Part shown: piece by piece, positions 25,743 through 34,002 of the stretch | Layout of the letters: each line of letters opens with the position of its first letter | Numbering within the stretch: position 1 is the first letter of the stretch | DNA from: a virus | DNA length: 46,243 nt | IMG/VR virus record: IMGVR_UViG_3300045999_012529 | Location: 1 to 46,243 of that record | Reading direction: 5' to 3' (one strand) | Made by a program: the position numbers and the translations under genes | The notes under the pieces: generated by a model | Told to the model about the DNA's origin: nothing | Database searches by the model: none | What the model saw: only the letters and a program-made list of their open reading frames with translations

Positions 25743-26252
25743 ATGAAAAAACACACGCTCCCCAAAGGGCCACCTGTCAAACGACTGCCCTTCAAGATGC
25801 GGGAACCTAACGACAACCTCGAGGCGTACGGATGGTCGCTGCAGTGGTTGCGCCACCAGTCGGCTGACGACCCGCAGATCGCCGGTCGCCCGGTGTTTCA
25901 GCTGGCCACAGATCTCAAGATGATCAAACGTTACGGTGTCGACCTGTCTTTCATCGACCCGCGGTACGTTCAGTACATGCTCGACCAGCGCCCCGAGATC
26001 AGTAAGGGCCTAGAAAAAGTCAGGGCCGCGGGTTACACACCCGAGGCCCTGGAGAAGTTTAATAGTCTGATCGTGAAGGTATTTGAAGAACATGTGCTGG
26101 TCGATATCATCCAGCGGTTCTTCAAAGTCGCTCCACTCGTCACCCAGTTCTACGCTGCCAAGCTCGCCTATGAGAGCGTGCACGGCGTAGAGAAAGACGA
26201 AGAAGACGACGAGCCTCAGATCGAGGCCAAGACCACAAAGTCACGACGATAG
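25743..26252 (+). CDS. hypothetical protein, 169 aa
   Basis: A 169-residue, helix-rich, basic-N-terminal protein (MKKHTLPKGPPVKRLPFKMR) with an acidic tail (KDEEDDEPQIE, then a KSRR end). No family was recognised. The start is preceded by CAGGGACCC, a poor Shine-Dalgarno. Its 3' end overlaps the convergent minus-strand gene at 26216-26494 by 37 bases. Lack of membrane segments suggests a cytoplasmic or virion-internal role. Confidence 0.75.
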   Translation: MKKHTLPKGPPVKRLPFKMREPNDNLEAYGWSLQWLRHQSADDPQIAGRPVFQLATDLKMIKRYGVDLSFIDPRYVQYMLDQRPEISKGLEKVRAAGYTPEALEKFNSLIVKVFEEHVLVDIIQRFFKVAPLVTQFYAAKLAYESVHGVEKDEEDDEPQIEAKTTKSRR

Positions 26253-26494
26253 CCAACGACAGGCCCGCGCTTACCGAGAAGCAGCTCGTCGTCGGTCTTA
26301 CCTTCGGCGTCGACAGGGTACGGCCCGCTGGCGTTCGAGACGCCCGGGCGATTCAGCCCAGCCTCAGCCGCCTTCTGCAGTACCATGTTCGAGGTGCTGG
26401 CCGCGAGCAATTCTTCAATGCGACTGCTCGTGACCGTAAAGTCGGCCCGACCGTTCGTGACCTTCGACAACTCGTCCAGAATGGAAACACTCAT
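26216..26494 (-). CDS. hypothetical protein, 92 aa, minus strand
   Basis: The minus-strand start is an ATG at 26494 with a strong GGAGG six bases upstream (GGAGGTTTCC then ATG). The 92-residue protein, MSVSILDELSKVTNGRADF onward, is balanced in composition with helices and a Gly/Asp-rich C-terminal part (GKTDDELLLGKRGPVVG). Codon use looks like real coding. It explains 240 bases that have no plus-strand gene. It is divergent from the plus-strand gene at 26493; the two start codons overlap within CATG. No family was recognised. Confidence 0.7.
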   Translation of the reverse strand: MSVSILDELSKVTNGRADFTVTSSRIEELLAASTSNMVLQKAAEAGLNRPGVSNASGPYPVDAEGKTDDELLLGKRGPVVGYRRDFVVLASI

Positions 26495-26984
26495 GGAAAC
26501 CTCCGAAAACCAGGAATTGACCGTAACTCTGGCCAGTCTAGCGCCAATCTTAAAGCTCGACAAGCTGCAGCTCAAGGCGCACTCCCGCTTCTACAACTAC
26601 GCCAATGAGAAGGCCAATCCCGAGGTCGACCCGCTACCCCGGTACGTAGTTTTGCGGCTGCTCCTGGCCGATCTACTTGAGCGGCTGGCCTTTCTCACGC
26701 CGAGCAAACGGCAGACGATTCTGGAGCATTACAACGAGGACATCGATACCAACCAAGATCAATGGGAAACACTGGCCTTTGCCGATGGAAACTGGTGCAC
26801 CTGGACGGGACATCACGGTTGGTTGGACCTGACCAGCGGAGACGTCGTGGAGACGCTGCCCGCCGCTCCGGTGGAGACCATTGGGTACAATTTGGTGACG
26901 CTCCACCACCGGGCGATCGCGAAGATCAGGAAAAGGAACGCCAATGTCGAAGAACATCCTCCAGGAAGCGTGGACGAGCCGTGA
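26493..26984 (+). CDS. hypothetical protein, 163 aa
   Basis: Starts with METSENQELTV at 26493; an in-frame ATG at 26481 is an alternative, and neither has a clear Shine-Dalgarno. The protein is helical and charged in its first half (LADLLERLAFLTPSKRQTIL) with a tryptophan-rich stretch in the second (GNWCTWTGHHGWLDL). It overlaps the following gene by 41 bases. Start overlap with the minus-strand neighbour makes this a divergent pair without a promoter space. No family was recognised. Confidence 0.7.
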   Translation: METSENQELTVTLASLAPILKLDKLQLKAHSRFYNYANEKANPEVDPLPRYVVLRLLLADLLERLAFLTPSKRQTILEHYNEDIDTNQDQWETLAFADGNWCTWTGHHGWLDLTSGDVVETLPAAPVETIGYNLVTLHHRAIAKIRKRNANVEEHPPGSVDEP

Positions 26985-27618
26985 AACCTTTGCGTCGGTG
27001 CTTCTGACGCTGTTCCTAGACCGGTTTGAAATGGAGGCCCTGGAGTGGGACGCCTCCACAATCGCCTTGGAGATCGAGGAAGAGTTTGACGTCGATTTGC
27101 CCCAACTGTCGCTCGACAAACTCTTGGTGGCCATTCAAATCTTGACGACAGACAGATTTCACAAGTCGCTCCCCGACTTTGTGGAGTTCTGCAATGTCCT
27201 GAACGGCGACACCTACAATCCGCAGACGTTCGACCCGGCCGACGCCGAAGACGTCGCTTGGGGTATCACCGAGTCAATGCTAATCGCGCCGCCAGAGGAC
27301 GACGACAAAGAGCCCTTCAGCAGCGAGATCAGGGCCTACATCGGCGCAGTCCTCGATCAGGAAGGCATCATCAACGCACCTGACGTCCTGCGGATCGCGC
27401 TACGCAAAGCCCGTATCTCGCCGTCGATTGGCGACTTCTCGGACGACCCTGAGATGTTCTCCGCTGTTTACGACCTGGAGCAGGGAAAAACGGCCGAGAT
27501 CAACGAGACGATCCGGACCAAAACGCAGATTCTGGCGGCGCAACTGGCCGCGCTGCAGCTTACAAATGGAAACACACAGTCCGTGGCCCAGCTGCTGAAC
27601 GACTCTGTGCAGCGCTAG
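26944..27618 (+). CDS. hypothetical acidic protein, 224 aa
   Basis: The start has AAAAGGAA a few bases upstream. The 224-residue protein is acidic and helical, with ALEIEEEFDVDLPQLSLD and an Asp/Glu-rich centre (PPEDDDKEP). The last third is a helical stretch ending in a Leu/Ala-rich part (ILAAQLAALQL), possibly coiled coil. No family was recognised. It is followed within 16 bases by csrA, so the two are likely co-transcribed. Confidence 0.75.
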   Translation: MSKNILQEAWTSRETFASVLLTLFLDRFEMEALEWDASTIALEIEEEFDVDLPQLSLDKLLVAIQILTTDRFHKSLPDFVEFCNVLNGDTYNPQTFDPADAEDVAWGITESMLIAPPEDDDKEPFSSEIRAYIGAVLDQEGIINAPDVLRIALRKARISPSIGDFSDDPEMFSAVYDLEQGKTAEINETIRTKTQILAAQLAALQLTNGNTQSVAQLLNDSVQR

Positions 27619-27633
27619 GCGGAAAGGGACAAC

Positions 27634-27840
27634 ATGCTCGTTCTGTCGCGAAAGCGGAACGAAAAAATTCTGGTCGGCCACGATATCAAGATCACCGTCG
27701 TAGAAATCATTGGAGACCGCGTGCGGTTAGGCATCGAGGCGCCCGATATGGTGCCTGTGGTGCGGGCCGAGTTAGCCGCGACCTGGCGGCAACGGAGGGA
27801 AAAAGAAAACAGCAATGGGCTGGAACGACCGGCTGATTGA
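27634..27840 (+). CDS. csrA: CsrA/RsmA-like RNA-binding regulator
   Basis: The 68-residue protein begins MLVLSRKRNEKILVGHDIKI and continues DRVRLGIEAP, which fits the CsrA family in every block. Arg6 and Arg44, which contact RNA in E. coli CsrA, are present (PVVRAEL); the residue before Arg44 is Val instead of His. CsrA binds GGA in hairpin loops, usually at ribosome binding sites, and represses translation. Two GGA motifs occur just before its own start (27621 and 27627), so autoregulation is possible. Candidate targets are the hairpins at 10390-10429 and the site at 24279. The C-terminal tail is longer and charged. Confidence 0.95.
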   Translation: MLVLSRKRNEKILVGHDIKITVVEIIGDRVRLGIEAPDMVPVVRAELAATWRQRREKENSNGLERPAD

Positions 27841-28138
27841 CGACCCATACGGACCGACTGACGAAGAACGCCAGTCATTCTTCGACTGGCAAGAATATCA
27901 GCACTATTGCGCAATGCTCGACGCAGAAATCGAGCAGCAGTCTGCGCCGCCCGCTCCAGAACGGATGGGCATCTCTTCGCAGATGATTGATCCGGACAGC
28001 TTCGGGGGCCTGTCTAAAGATATCTTTTCCGCCCGCCCCCTTACACCGAAGGAGTCCGCGCATGCCCGCGACCAAGACGAAGACCAAGCCAAAGACAAAG
28101 GCCAAGACCAACACCAAGATCAAGGCCAAAGAGGATAG
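27815..28138 (+). CDS. hypothetical protein with Gln/Asp-rich C-terminus, 107 aa
   Basis: The 107-residue protein starts within the last 26 bases of csrA (MGWNDRLIDDPYGPTDEERQS) and so may be translationally coupled to it. Its second half is low complexity (DQDEDQAKDKGQDQHQDQG), an overlap in another frame with the Lys-rich N-terminus of the next gene. The palindrome AAAGATATCTTT lies inside it (28016-28027). No family was recognised. Confidence 0.6.
   Translation: MGWNDRLIDDPYGPTDEERQSFFDWQEYQHYCAMLDAEIEQQSAPPAPERMGISSQMIDPDSFGGLSKDIFSARPLTPKESAHARDQDEDQAKDKGQDQHQDQGQRG
28016..28027. repeat. dispersed palindrome AAAGATATCTTT, site 6
   Basis: Perfect 12-base palindrome 34 bases before the Shine-Dalgarno of the next gene; frame AAA GAT ATC TTT. 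Confidence 0.75.
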
Positions 28139-28427
28139 GATCGTCGCCCAGATCACGCCGGAGACGCTGCTCAAGGACGGCGGTTTGTTCGACGCCGTGG
28201 CCCTCCTGTGCGCCATCTTCAACCGCAAGCAGCGGCGTCCCTGCGTGCGGCAGGCTACGATCTACGGCATCAAGCAGATCGCGACCATGCTGCTCGCGCA
28301 GGACAAGGACGTGCCGCAGCTCATGCAGATGCTGGACAAGGACGCGCTGAAGGAAGGTACCGGGCGATCAACCGCCAGCGAGTTCGTAAAGTCGTTCGAG
28401 CGGAAGAAGGCTGTCAGCCGCCGCTGA
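28062..28427 (+). CDS. hypothetical basic protein with Lys/Thr repeats, 121 aa
   Basis: I chose ATG at 28062, eight bases after AAGGAG; an upstream start at 27987 would overlap most of the preceding gene. The N-terminus is a Lys/Thr repeat (TKTKTKPKTKAKTNTK) typical of histone-like or nucleic-acid-binding tails. A helical domain follows with RRPCVRQATIYGIKQIATML. It overlaps the preceding frame by 77 bases and the convergent minus-strand gene by 60 bases. The role is unknown; nucleic acid binding is a guess from charge. Confidence 0.7.
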   Translation: MPATKTKTKPKTKAKTNTKIKAKEDRIVAQITPETLLKDGGLFDAVALLCAIFNRKQRRPCVRQATIYGIKQIATMLLAQDKDVPQLMQMLDKDALKEGTGRSTASEFVKSFERKKAVSRR

Positions 28428-29540
28428 CTTCACAGCGGGCGACAGGCCCTTCTCGGCCGCCAGGCGGTCGAGCGTCGAGGCCATGCCCCGGTCCAGGGTG
28501 GGCACGATCGCCGCGAGCTTGTCCCGGTCGAGGTACACGCCTCCGGCCGTGACGGCGTCCGCGAACTCGTCGCCCATCCAGGACCGGACATCGTCTTCGG
28601 CGAGCTTCTCGAGATCCTCGAGGTTGTAGACGTTGCCCGTGGTCGTCTCGACGTGGGCCTTCATGAAGTCGCTGGCCACCTTCTCGGTGATCGCGAACAG
28701 GATTTCCTCGGGCCGCTCGAGGCCGCCCTCGTCATAGAACCGGTGCAGGCCGGTCGCCCGGTCGTATTCATCGACCGCGGCGGCCAGCTTGAGTCGCAGC
28801 GCCTCGCCCCTGGCTTCCTCGGGGTTGGCCTCGACCACGGCGGCCAGCTTCGTCATCTCCGCGGCCAGTTCCTTCTGGCTGTGGGCGACGAGGCTGGCCC
28901 GGCCGCGCAGCATCTGCGCCGCAACCTTCGCCGCGCACGCCCCTCGGCCAGCGGCCAGGTGCAGCGCGTCGTTGGCTTCGCTGACGTCAGCGTCGTAGGC
29001 GGCCGCCTTCTCGAGGATCTTGGTGGCGATCGTGTGCCGGTCGGCGAAAGTGAACTGATCGCGGTGCGTCCGGAAATGGGCGGCCGCGAACTTCACCTCG
29101 GTGGCGTTGCGCAGGGGCCAGTGGCGATCTTTGTTCCCGACCTCATCAGCCCAGACAATGGCGAAGTCGCTGTCCGGCAGACTGTTCAGATCAGCCCCGG
29201 CCACGGCCGCGGCCTTGTTACGCAGTTCTTTCACAAGGCCCGCAATGCCAAAATAGCTGGCAGCGGCGTCGAGCCGCTCTTCGATCTTCTGGGCCCGGCC
29301 CGCATCAAACGACGCGCGCTTGTCCTCGAAGAAGAGGGCAGACACCCACGTTGCGGGCGCGGTATGACACGGATAAAGTTTGGCAAGCGGATCGGCGTAC
29401 ATGTGGCGCTGGAGGTCATTACCCCCGGCAACGCGATCCTGGCTGGCAGCCTTAACGAAATCCGGCGGCGGGAAAAGCGCGGTCAGCCGATGGGTCTCGC
29501 GGCCACTGATGTCCTGAGTCTGATCGAGCGGGTTTGACAT
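28368..29540 (-). CDS. hypothetical protein, 390 aa, minus strand
   Basis: The minus-strand frame from the ATG at 29540 (MSNPLDQTQDISGRETHRLT) gives 390 residues; a longer upstream start is not used because it would enter the primase-like gene. It is alanine-rich and helical, with DRVAGGNDLQRHMYADPLAK and LYPCHTAPATWVSALFF near the start. The opposite plus-strand frame (28653-29537) has the skewed composition of a shadow. The start overlaps the plus-strand start at 29539 in CATG. No family was recognised; its size and helical nature could fit a scaffold or core protein, which is a guess. Confidence 0.75.
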   Translation of the reverse strand: MSNPLDQTQDISGRETHRLTALFPPPDFVKAASQDRVAGGNDLQRHMYADPLAKLYPCHTAPATWVSALFFEDKRASFDAGRAQKIEERLDAAASYFGIAGLVKELRNKAAAVAGADLNSLPDSDFAIVWADEVGNKDRHWPLRNATEVKFAAAHFRTHRDQFTFADRHTIATKILEKAAAYDADVSEANDALHLAAGRGACAAKVAAQMLRGRASLVAHSQKELAAEMTKLAAVVEANPEEARGEALRLKLAAAVDEYDRATGLHRFYDEGGLERPEEILFAITEKVASDFMKAHVETTTGNVYNLEDLEKLAEDDVRSWMGDEFADAVTAGGVYLDRDKLAAIVPTLDRGMASTLDRLAAEKGLSPAVKSAAADSLLPLERLYELAGG

Positions 29541-32178
29541 GGCTTCGTTACCTACTTCCCTGGTCCGCCGACACAACCATCTCAACGCCCTGTCGGCACT
29601 GGGCATACTGCCGGAAAAGCCCGCTTTCCCGGCCGTTATCGATTGTCCGTTTTGCCAGCAGCCCAGCCTTTATTTGTTTGACGACGTGGTCTGCGATGGC
29701 GTTTGGGCGCACTGCGAAGGCTGCCGTGCGCATGGAGATATCATAACCTTTGGCGCGCGGATCTGGAACATAAGCCTTGCCGAGGCATTAACACGTTTTG
29801 CCGACCAGGGTATGGCCTCCCGCGGCGAAGTTGACCGCATTTCAGGCGAGTATCTCCGCGCGGTCAACCGGCTGGCTGAGGCCGAGGCGTTTTGGGCCGT
29901 AGCTGCCAGCCAGGCCTGGAATCACCACGACGACGTCATTGCGTGCCGCCAGCGCGAGCTTGGGCTCGACAGCGCCGTGCCAGCCTGTGATGACCTGCTT
30001 GGCGTGGCCCACCCCGACCAGGTCGCCGAGTTCTGCCGGGCGGTAGGCAAAGCGACGCCGCCCCGAATGCGCGAGCACGGGCCGAGTCTCGTGCTGCCGT
30101 ACTACGACTTGCCAGGCCGCCTGACCGGGATGCTGCTCGTTCAGTACAACGACGAGTTCATGTCCCGCCGTACGTTTGTACCGATTACCTCGCACATCAA
30201 ACGCAAGGCGGAGGCGGGATATTATCTCCTGCAGACAGTGCTCCTGCCGAGTCCGGTTGCGCTGCGCAACTCGTACTTTGTAACGGACGACCCATTCTGG
30301 ATGCTCAAAGTTCAGACGGCGCAGCTCAAAGCCGGACTGAACATGCTTCCCATGGCCGCCAGCTACGGCGGACCAGAGGCGACGAGCACCGGCCGGAACT
30401 GGCAGTCATTCAGTTCCACTCCGCGAATGTTTCACGCCGCGAGCTATACGCCGGAGGTTATCTCTCAGGCCAACGCAGCGAAAGGATACGTGTGTGTTGC
30501 GCCGCCCGAAGCCGTCGAGCGAACGGCCACCCCGTCTCGGACCCTGACGCGGCTGGCCCAGATCCGGCAGCGCGCCCAGACCTGGCAGCAGGCACTGGAG
30601 CACGTCCTCGCCAACACCAACGAGACTGCGGCGTCGGCGTTTGTGACAAAACTCACCGTCGACATCGACAAGCTCCAGCACTTCTTCCGCACCAGAAAGC
30701 ACAACTTGTCGCCGGACTTCTGCGGGCGGCTGCTGACGCAGGTCGAGACCGGGCTGAACATTCCCACCAAAGTTACGCAAAAGCGGTCGGTTGTTATCGA
30801 GCGAATTGGTTGTTGGTGGACGCACACTAATCATCAGATCGTCAATGCTCAAATCCAAATCGACAAGATTGTTCACGCGGAAAACGGCGAGCGGCTATAC
30901 GTCGGCACAATACGAACTGGCGAAAAGACACTGGAGTTTGCCGACACCGCGGATCGCATCGAGCGGATGGGACTTTTAGCCTATGCCGCGCAACACGCCG
31001 CAGCTGAGGACATCCTGATCCTTTACGATCGGACCTGGAACGCGCGGAGCTGCATGCTGGCCTTACGCCTGCACGAGCCCGAGATCGCGCATGTTTCTGG
31101 GCGTAGCGGCTGGAACGAGCGGACGCATCAGTTCTGCTTTAAAAGCTATGCAATTGAGAACGACGGCAGCGTCACGCGCTTTCCTTATCCGCAGATCAAT
31201 CGCGACGTGCCTGACTTTCCGGAACCGTTGCCGGTCGCGCCGCTCCCGATCCGGCACTTGCTGACGCCGAGCTACGAGAACGCTTACCTTTGGACGGTGT
31301 TTGCCGCCTTCACCGCTGACCTGCTGGCGCCGGTTGTCGGCAGGCCAGCGACCATGACCGCGCTGTCTGGCGAGGGGTACGCTGCCGCCGTTGCCCTGGG
31401 CGCCAGCCTGAGCTGCCCAGAAATTCGCTCGGCGGGTGTGAGTAAGCACAACGCCTCTACCGCTATTCGGAAGGCAGCGGAAGAGGCGCACTGGCCGTTG
31501 TTTGCCGCGCACGCGTTTAGCGACGTCACGCTGTGCCGAAGCGTGCTGCGCGTTCCTGCCGGACCTGGGTTTGTCAGACTAGACGACCATACGGCTGGCC
31601 TGGCGCCAGGCTACGGGTGGCAGTGGATTCGGGGAACAGCGCCCGCCGATTTGCCAGATTTTTCGGCGCTGCGGCATGTCCTGCCCAGTTATATCCAGCG
31701 CACTCTCCAGCGCCGGGTGCAGTTGGTCACGCAGAAAGAAAGCCTTACGGTCGCCGTGCTCGAGGACCTGGCGGAGTGGCTCAAAGATATCTATGGCGCG
31801 ACGTTCAACCTGGCCTGCGCCAGCAACCGATTGGTCACCTCCGACCGGGCCCACGAGGCCCTGATGGAAGTGGTCAACTTCGGCATAATCGCGGGAAAAC
31901 TCGATATCCTTCCCCGGCCGCGGCGCAAAGACCAGGCGGGCAATTACCTCTTGCGCAACAAGCAGCACTGGTGGTTGAATCAGCGCGCCCTGGAAAGGTA
32001 TTGTGTTTCTGCCGGTGGAATTGTCCCGAACTGGCAAGCAGTTAAAGAGTTATTTAGTCGCAACGGTTTGTTGTATGGCGACCAAAACGTTCACAATATG
32101 CCTGGGCTATTAATTAACAAAGACTGGTGCGATCGTTTCTGGAGCGACTACACAACCGATGCGCGCGAATTTGGATGA
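29539..32178 (+). CDS. primase-like protein with zinc ribbon, 879 aa
   Basis: The first 90 residues form a CHC2-like zinc finger: C36PFC39, then C59EGC62, followed by GDIITFGARIWNISLAEAL, the standard end of the primase zinc domain. A later middle region may act as a helicase-like or priming domain; a DUF927-like layout is suggested by a hydrophobic block near residue 600. There TALSGEGYAAAVALG stands where a Walker A would be, without the GKT. So it could be a catalytically altered primase-helicase. It is the divergent partner of the minus-strand gene at 28368-29540 (shared CATG). Palindrome copy at 31783. Confidence 0.8.
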   Translation: MASLPTSLVRRHNHLNALSALGILPEKPAFPAVIDCPFCQQPSLYLFDDVVCDGVWAHCEGCRAHGDIITFGARIWNISLAEALTRFADQGMASRGEVDRISGEYLRAVNRLAEAEAFWAVAASQAWNHHDDVIACRQRELGLDSAVPACDDLLGVAHPDQVAEFCRAVGKATPPRMREHGPSLVLPYYDLPGRLTGMLLVQYNDEFMSRRTFVPITSHIKRKAEAGYYLLQTVLLPSPVALRNSYFVTDDPFWMLKVQTAQLKAGLNMLPMAASYGGPEATSTGRNWQSFSSTPRMFHAASYTPEVISQANAAKGYVCVAPPEAVERTATPSRTLTRLAQIRQRAQTWQQALEHVLANTNETAASAFVTKLTVDIDKLQHFFRTRKHNLSPDFCGRLLTQVETGLNIPTKVTQKRSVVIERIGCWWTHTNHQIVNAQIQIDKIVHAENGERLYVGTIRTGEKTLEFADTADRIERMGLLAYAAQHAAAEDILILYDRTWNARSCMLALRLHEPEIAHVSGRSGWNERTHQFCFKSYAIENDGSVTRFPYPQINRDVPDFPEPLPVAPLPIRHLLTPSYENAYLWTVFAAFTADLLAPVVGRPATMTALSGEGYAAAVALGASLSCPEIRSAGVSKHNASTAIRKAAEEAHWPLFAAHAFSDVTLCRSVLRVPAGPGFVRLDDHTAGLAPGYGWQWIRGTAPADLPDFSALRHVLPSYIQRTLQRRVQLVTQKESLTVAVLEDLAEWLKDIYGATFNLACASNRLVTSDRAHEALMEVVNFGIIAGKLDILPRPRRKDQAGNYLLRNKQHWWLNQRALERYCVSAGGIVPNWQAVKELFSRNGLLYGDQNVHNMPGLLINKDWCDRFWSDYTTDAREFG
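31783..31794. repeat. dispersed palindrome AAAGATATCTAT, site 7
   Basis: Same 12 bases as site 5, inside the primase-like gene; frame AAA GAT ATC TAT. Confidence 0.7.
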
Positions 32179-32515
32179 CGACGTGGTTTCGTTCGAGCAG
32201 TACAACGAACTGGCGAAGTTTTACGCTCGTTACGACGACGGTTTAGACGACGACTTTCTCGAGGAGGAGTGGCAATTTGTCCATGAATCCGATGACGAGG
32301 ACGAAGACGAGGACGAAGATTACTCGCCCCCAGCCGCGCCGGACTGGTACCTCGACGACGATGAAGACGAGGACGAGGACGAAGACGAGGAAGAAGAGGA
32401 CGAGGAAGACGACGAGGACGATGACGACCAGGACTGGGACGCCGGAACCGACGATTACGAAGACGAAGAAGACGATGACGACGACTGGTATGAGGACAAA
32501 CACAGCGAGGAGTAG
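32159..32515 (+). CDS. extremely acidic protein, 118 aa
   Basis: A 118-residue protein whose second half is nearly all Asp and Glu with interspersed Trp and Tyr. Runs such as DDDEDEDEDEDEEEE make a very low isoelectric point. It overlaps the primase-like gene by 20 bases and its stop overlaps a GTG start. Highly acidic phage proteins include DNA mimics that block restriction or nucleases (Ocr and ArdA are known examples); here the evidence is charge alone. The DNA is a GAN-rich, purine-biased tract (about 32295-32515), so the strand bias is extreme. Confidence 0.75.
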   Translation: MRANLDDDVVSFEQYNELAKFYARYDDGLDDDFLEEEWQFVHESDDEDEDEDEDYSPPAAPDWYLDDDEDEDEDEDEEEEDEEDDEDDDDQDWDAGTDDYEDEEDDDDDWYEDKHSEE

Positions 32516-32967
32516 TGCAAACTTTTCTGCCCTTTGCGCGCTTTAACAAGTGCGCATATGTGCTCGACAACAAAAGGCTTTTTAAACAAGCCGTCGAATG
32601 CAAGCAGATTCTTCTGGCGCTCGGCGTATCAGTCGGCGCCCATAAGCCAACGGGCAGCAAGGCCTGGCAGAATCACCCGGCGGTCCGCATGTGGCGCGGA
32701 CACGAGCTGGCCCTGGCGATCTATTCAGTCCACATGGCGTTCGAATGCCGACGCCGCGGCTATAAGGACAAACTGCTCGAGGAGTTTCTCGAGGTTGTTC
32801 GGCAGCTGCGTAATCCCGACGAGCCCGCGCGGTATCCGCCGTGGATGCGCGACTGGGGTATCATGACCAGCCACCGGTCCAACCTCCTGCGCAAGGACAA
32901 GGACTACTACACCCGGTTCGGCTGGCTCGTGAAGCCGGACCTTCCCTACAAGTGGCCCGTACCGTAA
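32515..32967 (+). CDS. MSMEG_6728/pyrimidine-dimer glycosylase-like protein
   Basis: The 150-residue protein starts at a GTG (the last base of the preceding stop TAG) with GCGAGGAG in front. QTFLPFARFNKCAYVLDNKR, the 'QTF(L/M)P....' start, and WQNHPAVRMWRGHELAL match proteins that are often annotated as pyrimidine-dimer DNA glycosylase (Pyr_excise-like) or as MSMEG_6728 family. Such enzymes are thought to work in UV-damage repair; that is unproven for this branch. A late RSNLLRKDKDYY segment completes the family layout. Confidence 0.8.
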   Translation: MQTFLPFARFNKCAYVLDNKRLFKQAVECKQILLALGVSVGAHKPTGSKAWQNHPAVRMWRGHELALAIYSVHMAFECRRRGYKDKLLEEFLEVVRQLRNPDEPARYPPWMRDWGIMTSHRSNLLRKDKDYYTRFGWLVKPDLPYKWPVP

Positions 32968-32975
32968 ACAAAACC

Positions 32976-33197
32976 ATGACACACGACATCATCATCGGCC
33001 AACTTTACATGTATCGCCCGCTGTTCGGCTCATCGGCGCCGTCTGTATTTCAGCAAGGCGAAACAGTGCGCGTCGTTCGGGAAGCGCGGCTGAACGCCGA
33101 GACAGAGAAGACGGGCTACTATTTCGTCACAACCGAAGACGGCGTGCTCGGCAGCCTTGTTAGTGCAGGGAGCTTGCATGAGCTGGATCGTAGTTGA
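32976..33197 (+). CDS. hypothetical protein, 73 aa
   Basis: The 73-residue protein, MTHDIIIGQLYMYRPLFG onward, has beta-rich segments with GETVRVVREARL and ETEKTGYYFVTTEDGVLG, like a small SH3-like barrel. It starts 9 bases after the preceding stop and overlaps the exonuclease start by 20 bases. No family was recognised. The Shine-Dalgarno is weak, so it may be coupled to the repair-like gene. Confidence 0.65.
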   Translation: MTHDIIIGQLYMYRPLFGSSAPSVFQQGETVRVVREARLNAETEKTGYYFVTTEDGVLGSLVSAGSLHELDRS

Positions 33198-33696
33198 CGT
33201 AGAGGCCGACGGGCCGATTCCGCCGGAGTTTTCGATGATCTGCTTTGGCGCAGTCGTCGTGAACGAGAGCCTGGACAAGACGTTCTACGGCGAAACGGCG
33301 CCGATCTCGGAGCGCACGAACCTGGCCGCAGCGGCTATTAGCGGAATCTGCCGGGCGCAGCACGAGACGTTCGAGGATCCGGCGACTGTTATGGCTCGGT
33401 TTGCCGAATGGATTCGCGCCAGCTCTAAGGGTCGCCCGATTTTCGTGTCGGACAATCCGGCCTTTGATTGGCAGTGGATCAACTATTACTTCCACAAGTA
33501 CCTGGGCGAGAACCCGTTCGGCTATTCGGCCCGGCGGATCGGCGACCTGTACTGCGGCTTAGTGAAAGACCCGTACGCGCGGTGGAAACATCTACGCAAG
33601 ACTAAGCACGATCACAACCCGGTGCACGACGCTAGAGGCAACGCGGAAGCGCTGCTGGCGATGCGCGGCCTGGGCTTACCACTGAGGCTTGAATGA
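33178..33696 (+). CDS. DEDDh 3'-5' exonuclease
   Basis: I chose the ATG at 33178, six bases after AGGGAG. The 172-residue protein has all DEDDh exonuclease marks: D7 and E9 in VVDVEADG, D97 in the FDWQWINYYF motif, and H146-x4-D151 (HNPVHDARGNAEALL). It is close to the minimal size of the DnaQ/RNase T superfamily. Its work could be proofreading, repair or RNA processing, with nearby repair-like and primase-like genes. It overlaps the previous gene by 20 bases and the next by four. Confidence 0.9.
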   Translation: MSWIVVDVEADGPIPPEFSMICFGAVVVNESLDKTFYGETAPISERTNLAAAAISGICRAQHETFEDPATVMARFAEWIRASSKGRPIFVSDNPAFDWQWINYYFHKYLGENPFGYSARRIGDLYCGLVKDPYARWKHLRKTKHDHNPVHDARGNAEALLAMRGLGLPLRLE

Positions 33697-34001
33697 GCTT
33701 GACACTGACCGTTCAAACACTGAAACACGTACCCTTGTTGGACGTGTGCGCCGGGTTGCCAGAAACGCTTTACGATTTTGTCGTAACACGCCTCGCGGAC
33801 AGCGATTTGTCTTGGGGCAACAACGCCAACACGTTTGCGTATAAGGGTCACGTGCGCCACGTTATTGAAGCCGCGTGGGTGGACTGGCGGCAAGACGATG
33901 ACGAGGACCCTGAGCTGCTCAGCGCCCACAACGCTTTTCGAGAAGCGCTGGCTGCCCTCGACGCGCTCCCCAACGACGTGTTCATTTCCCTGGGAGACTG
34001 A
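33693..34001 (+). CDS. hypothetical protein, 102 aa
   Basis: The 102-residue protein overlaps the exonuclease by four bases (ATGA), so it is likely co-translated. Its centre has the repeated hydrophobic helix VCAGLPETLYDFVVTRLAD, a WGNNANTFAYKG loop and an acidic stretch (DDDEDPE). No family was recognised. It carries no Cys clusters or membrane segments. Confidence 0.7.
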   Translation: MSLTLTVQTLKHVPLLDVCAGLPETLYDFVVTRLADSDLSWGNNANTFAYKGHVRHVIEAAWVDWRQDDDEDPELLSAHNAFREALAALDALPNDVFISLGD

Positions 34002-34002
34002 C

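Noticed and set aside
28653-29537. Plus-strand 294-residue frame opposite the minus-strand gene
   Set aside because: Composition is skewed to Gly, Leu, Arg and Val as in shadows; the minus-strand frame has normal residues and a matching start.
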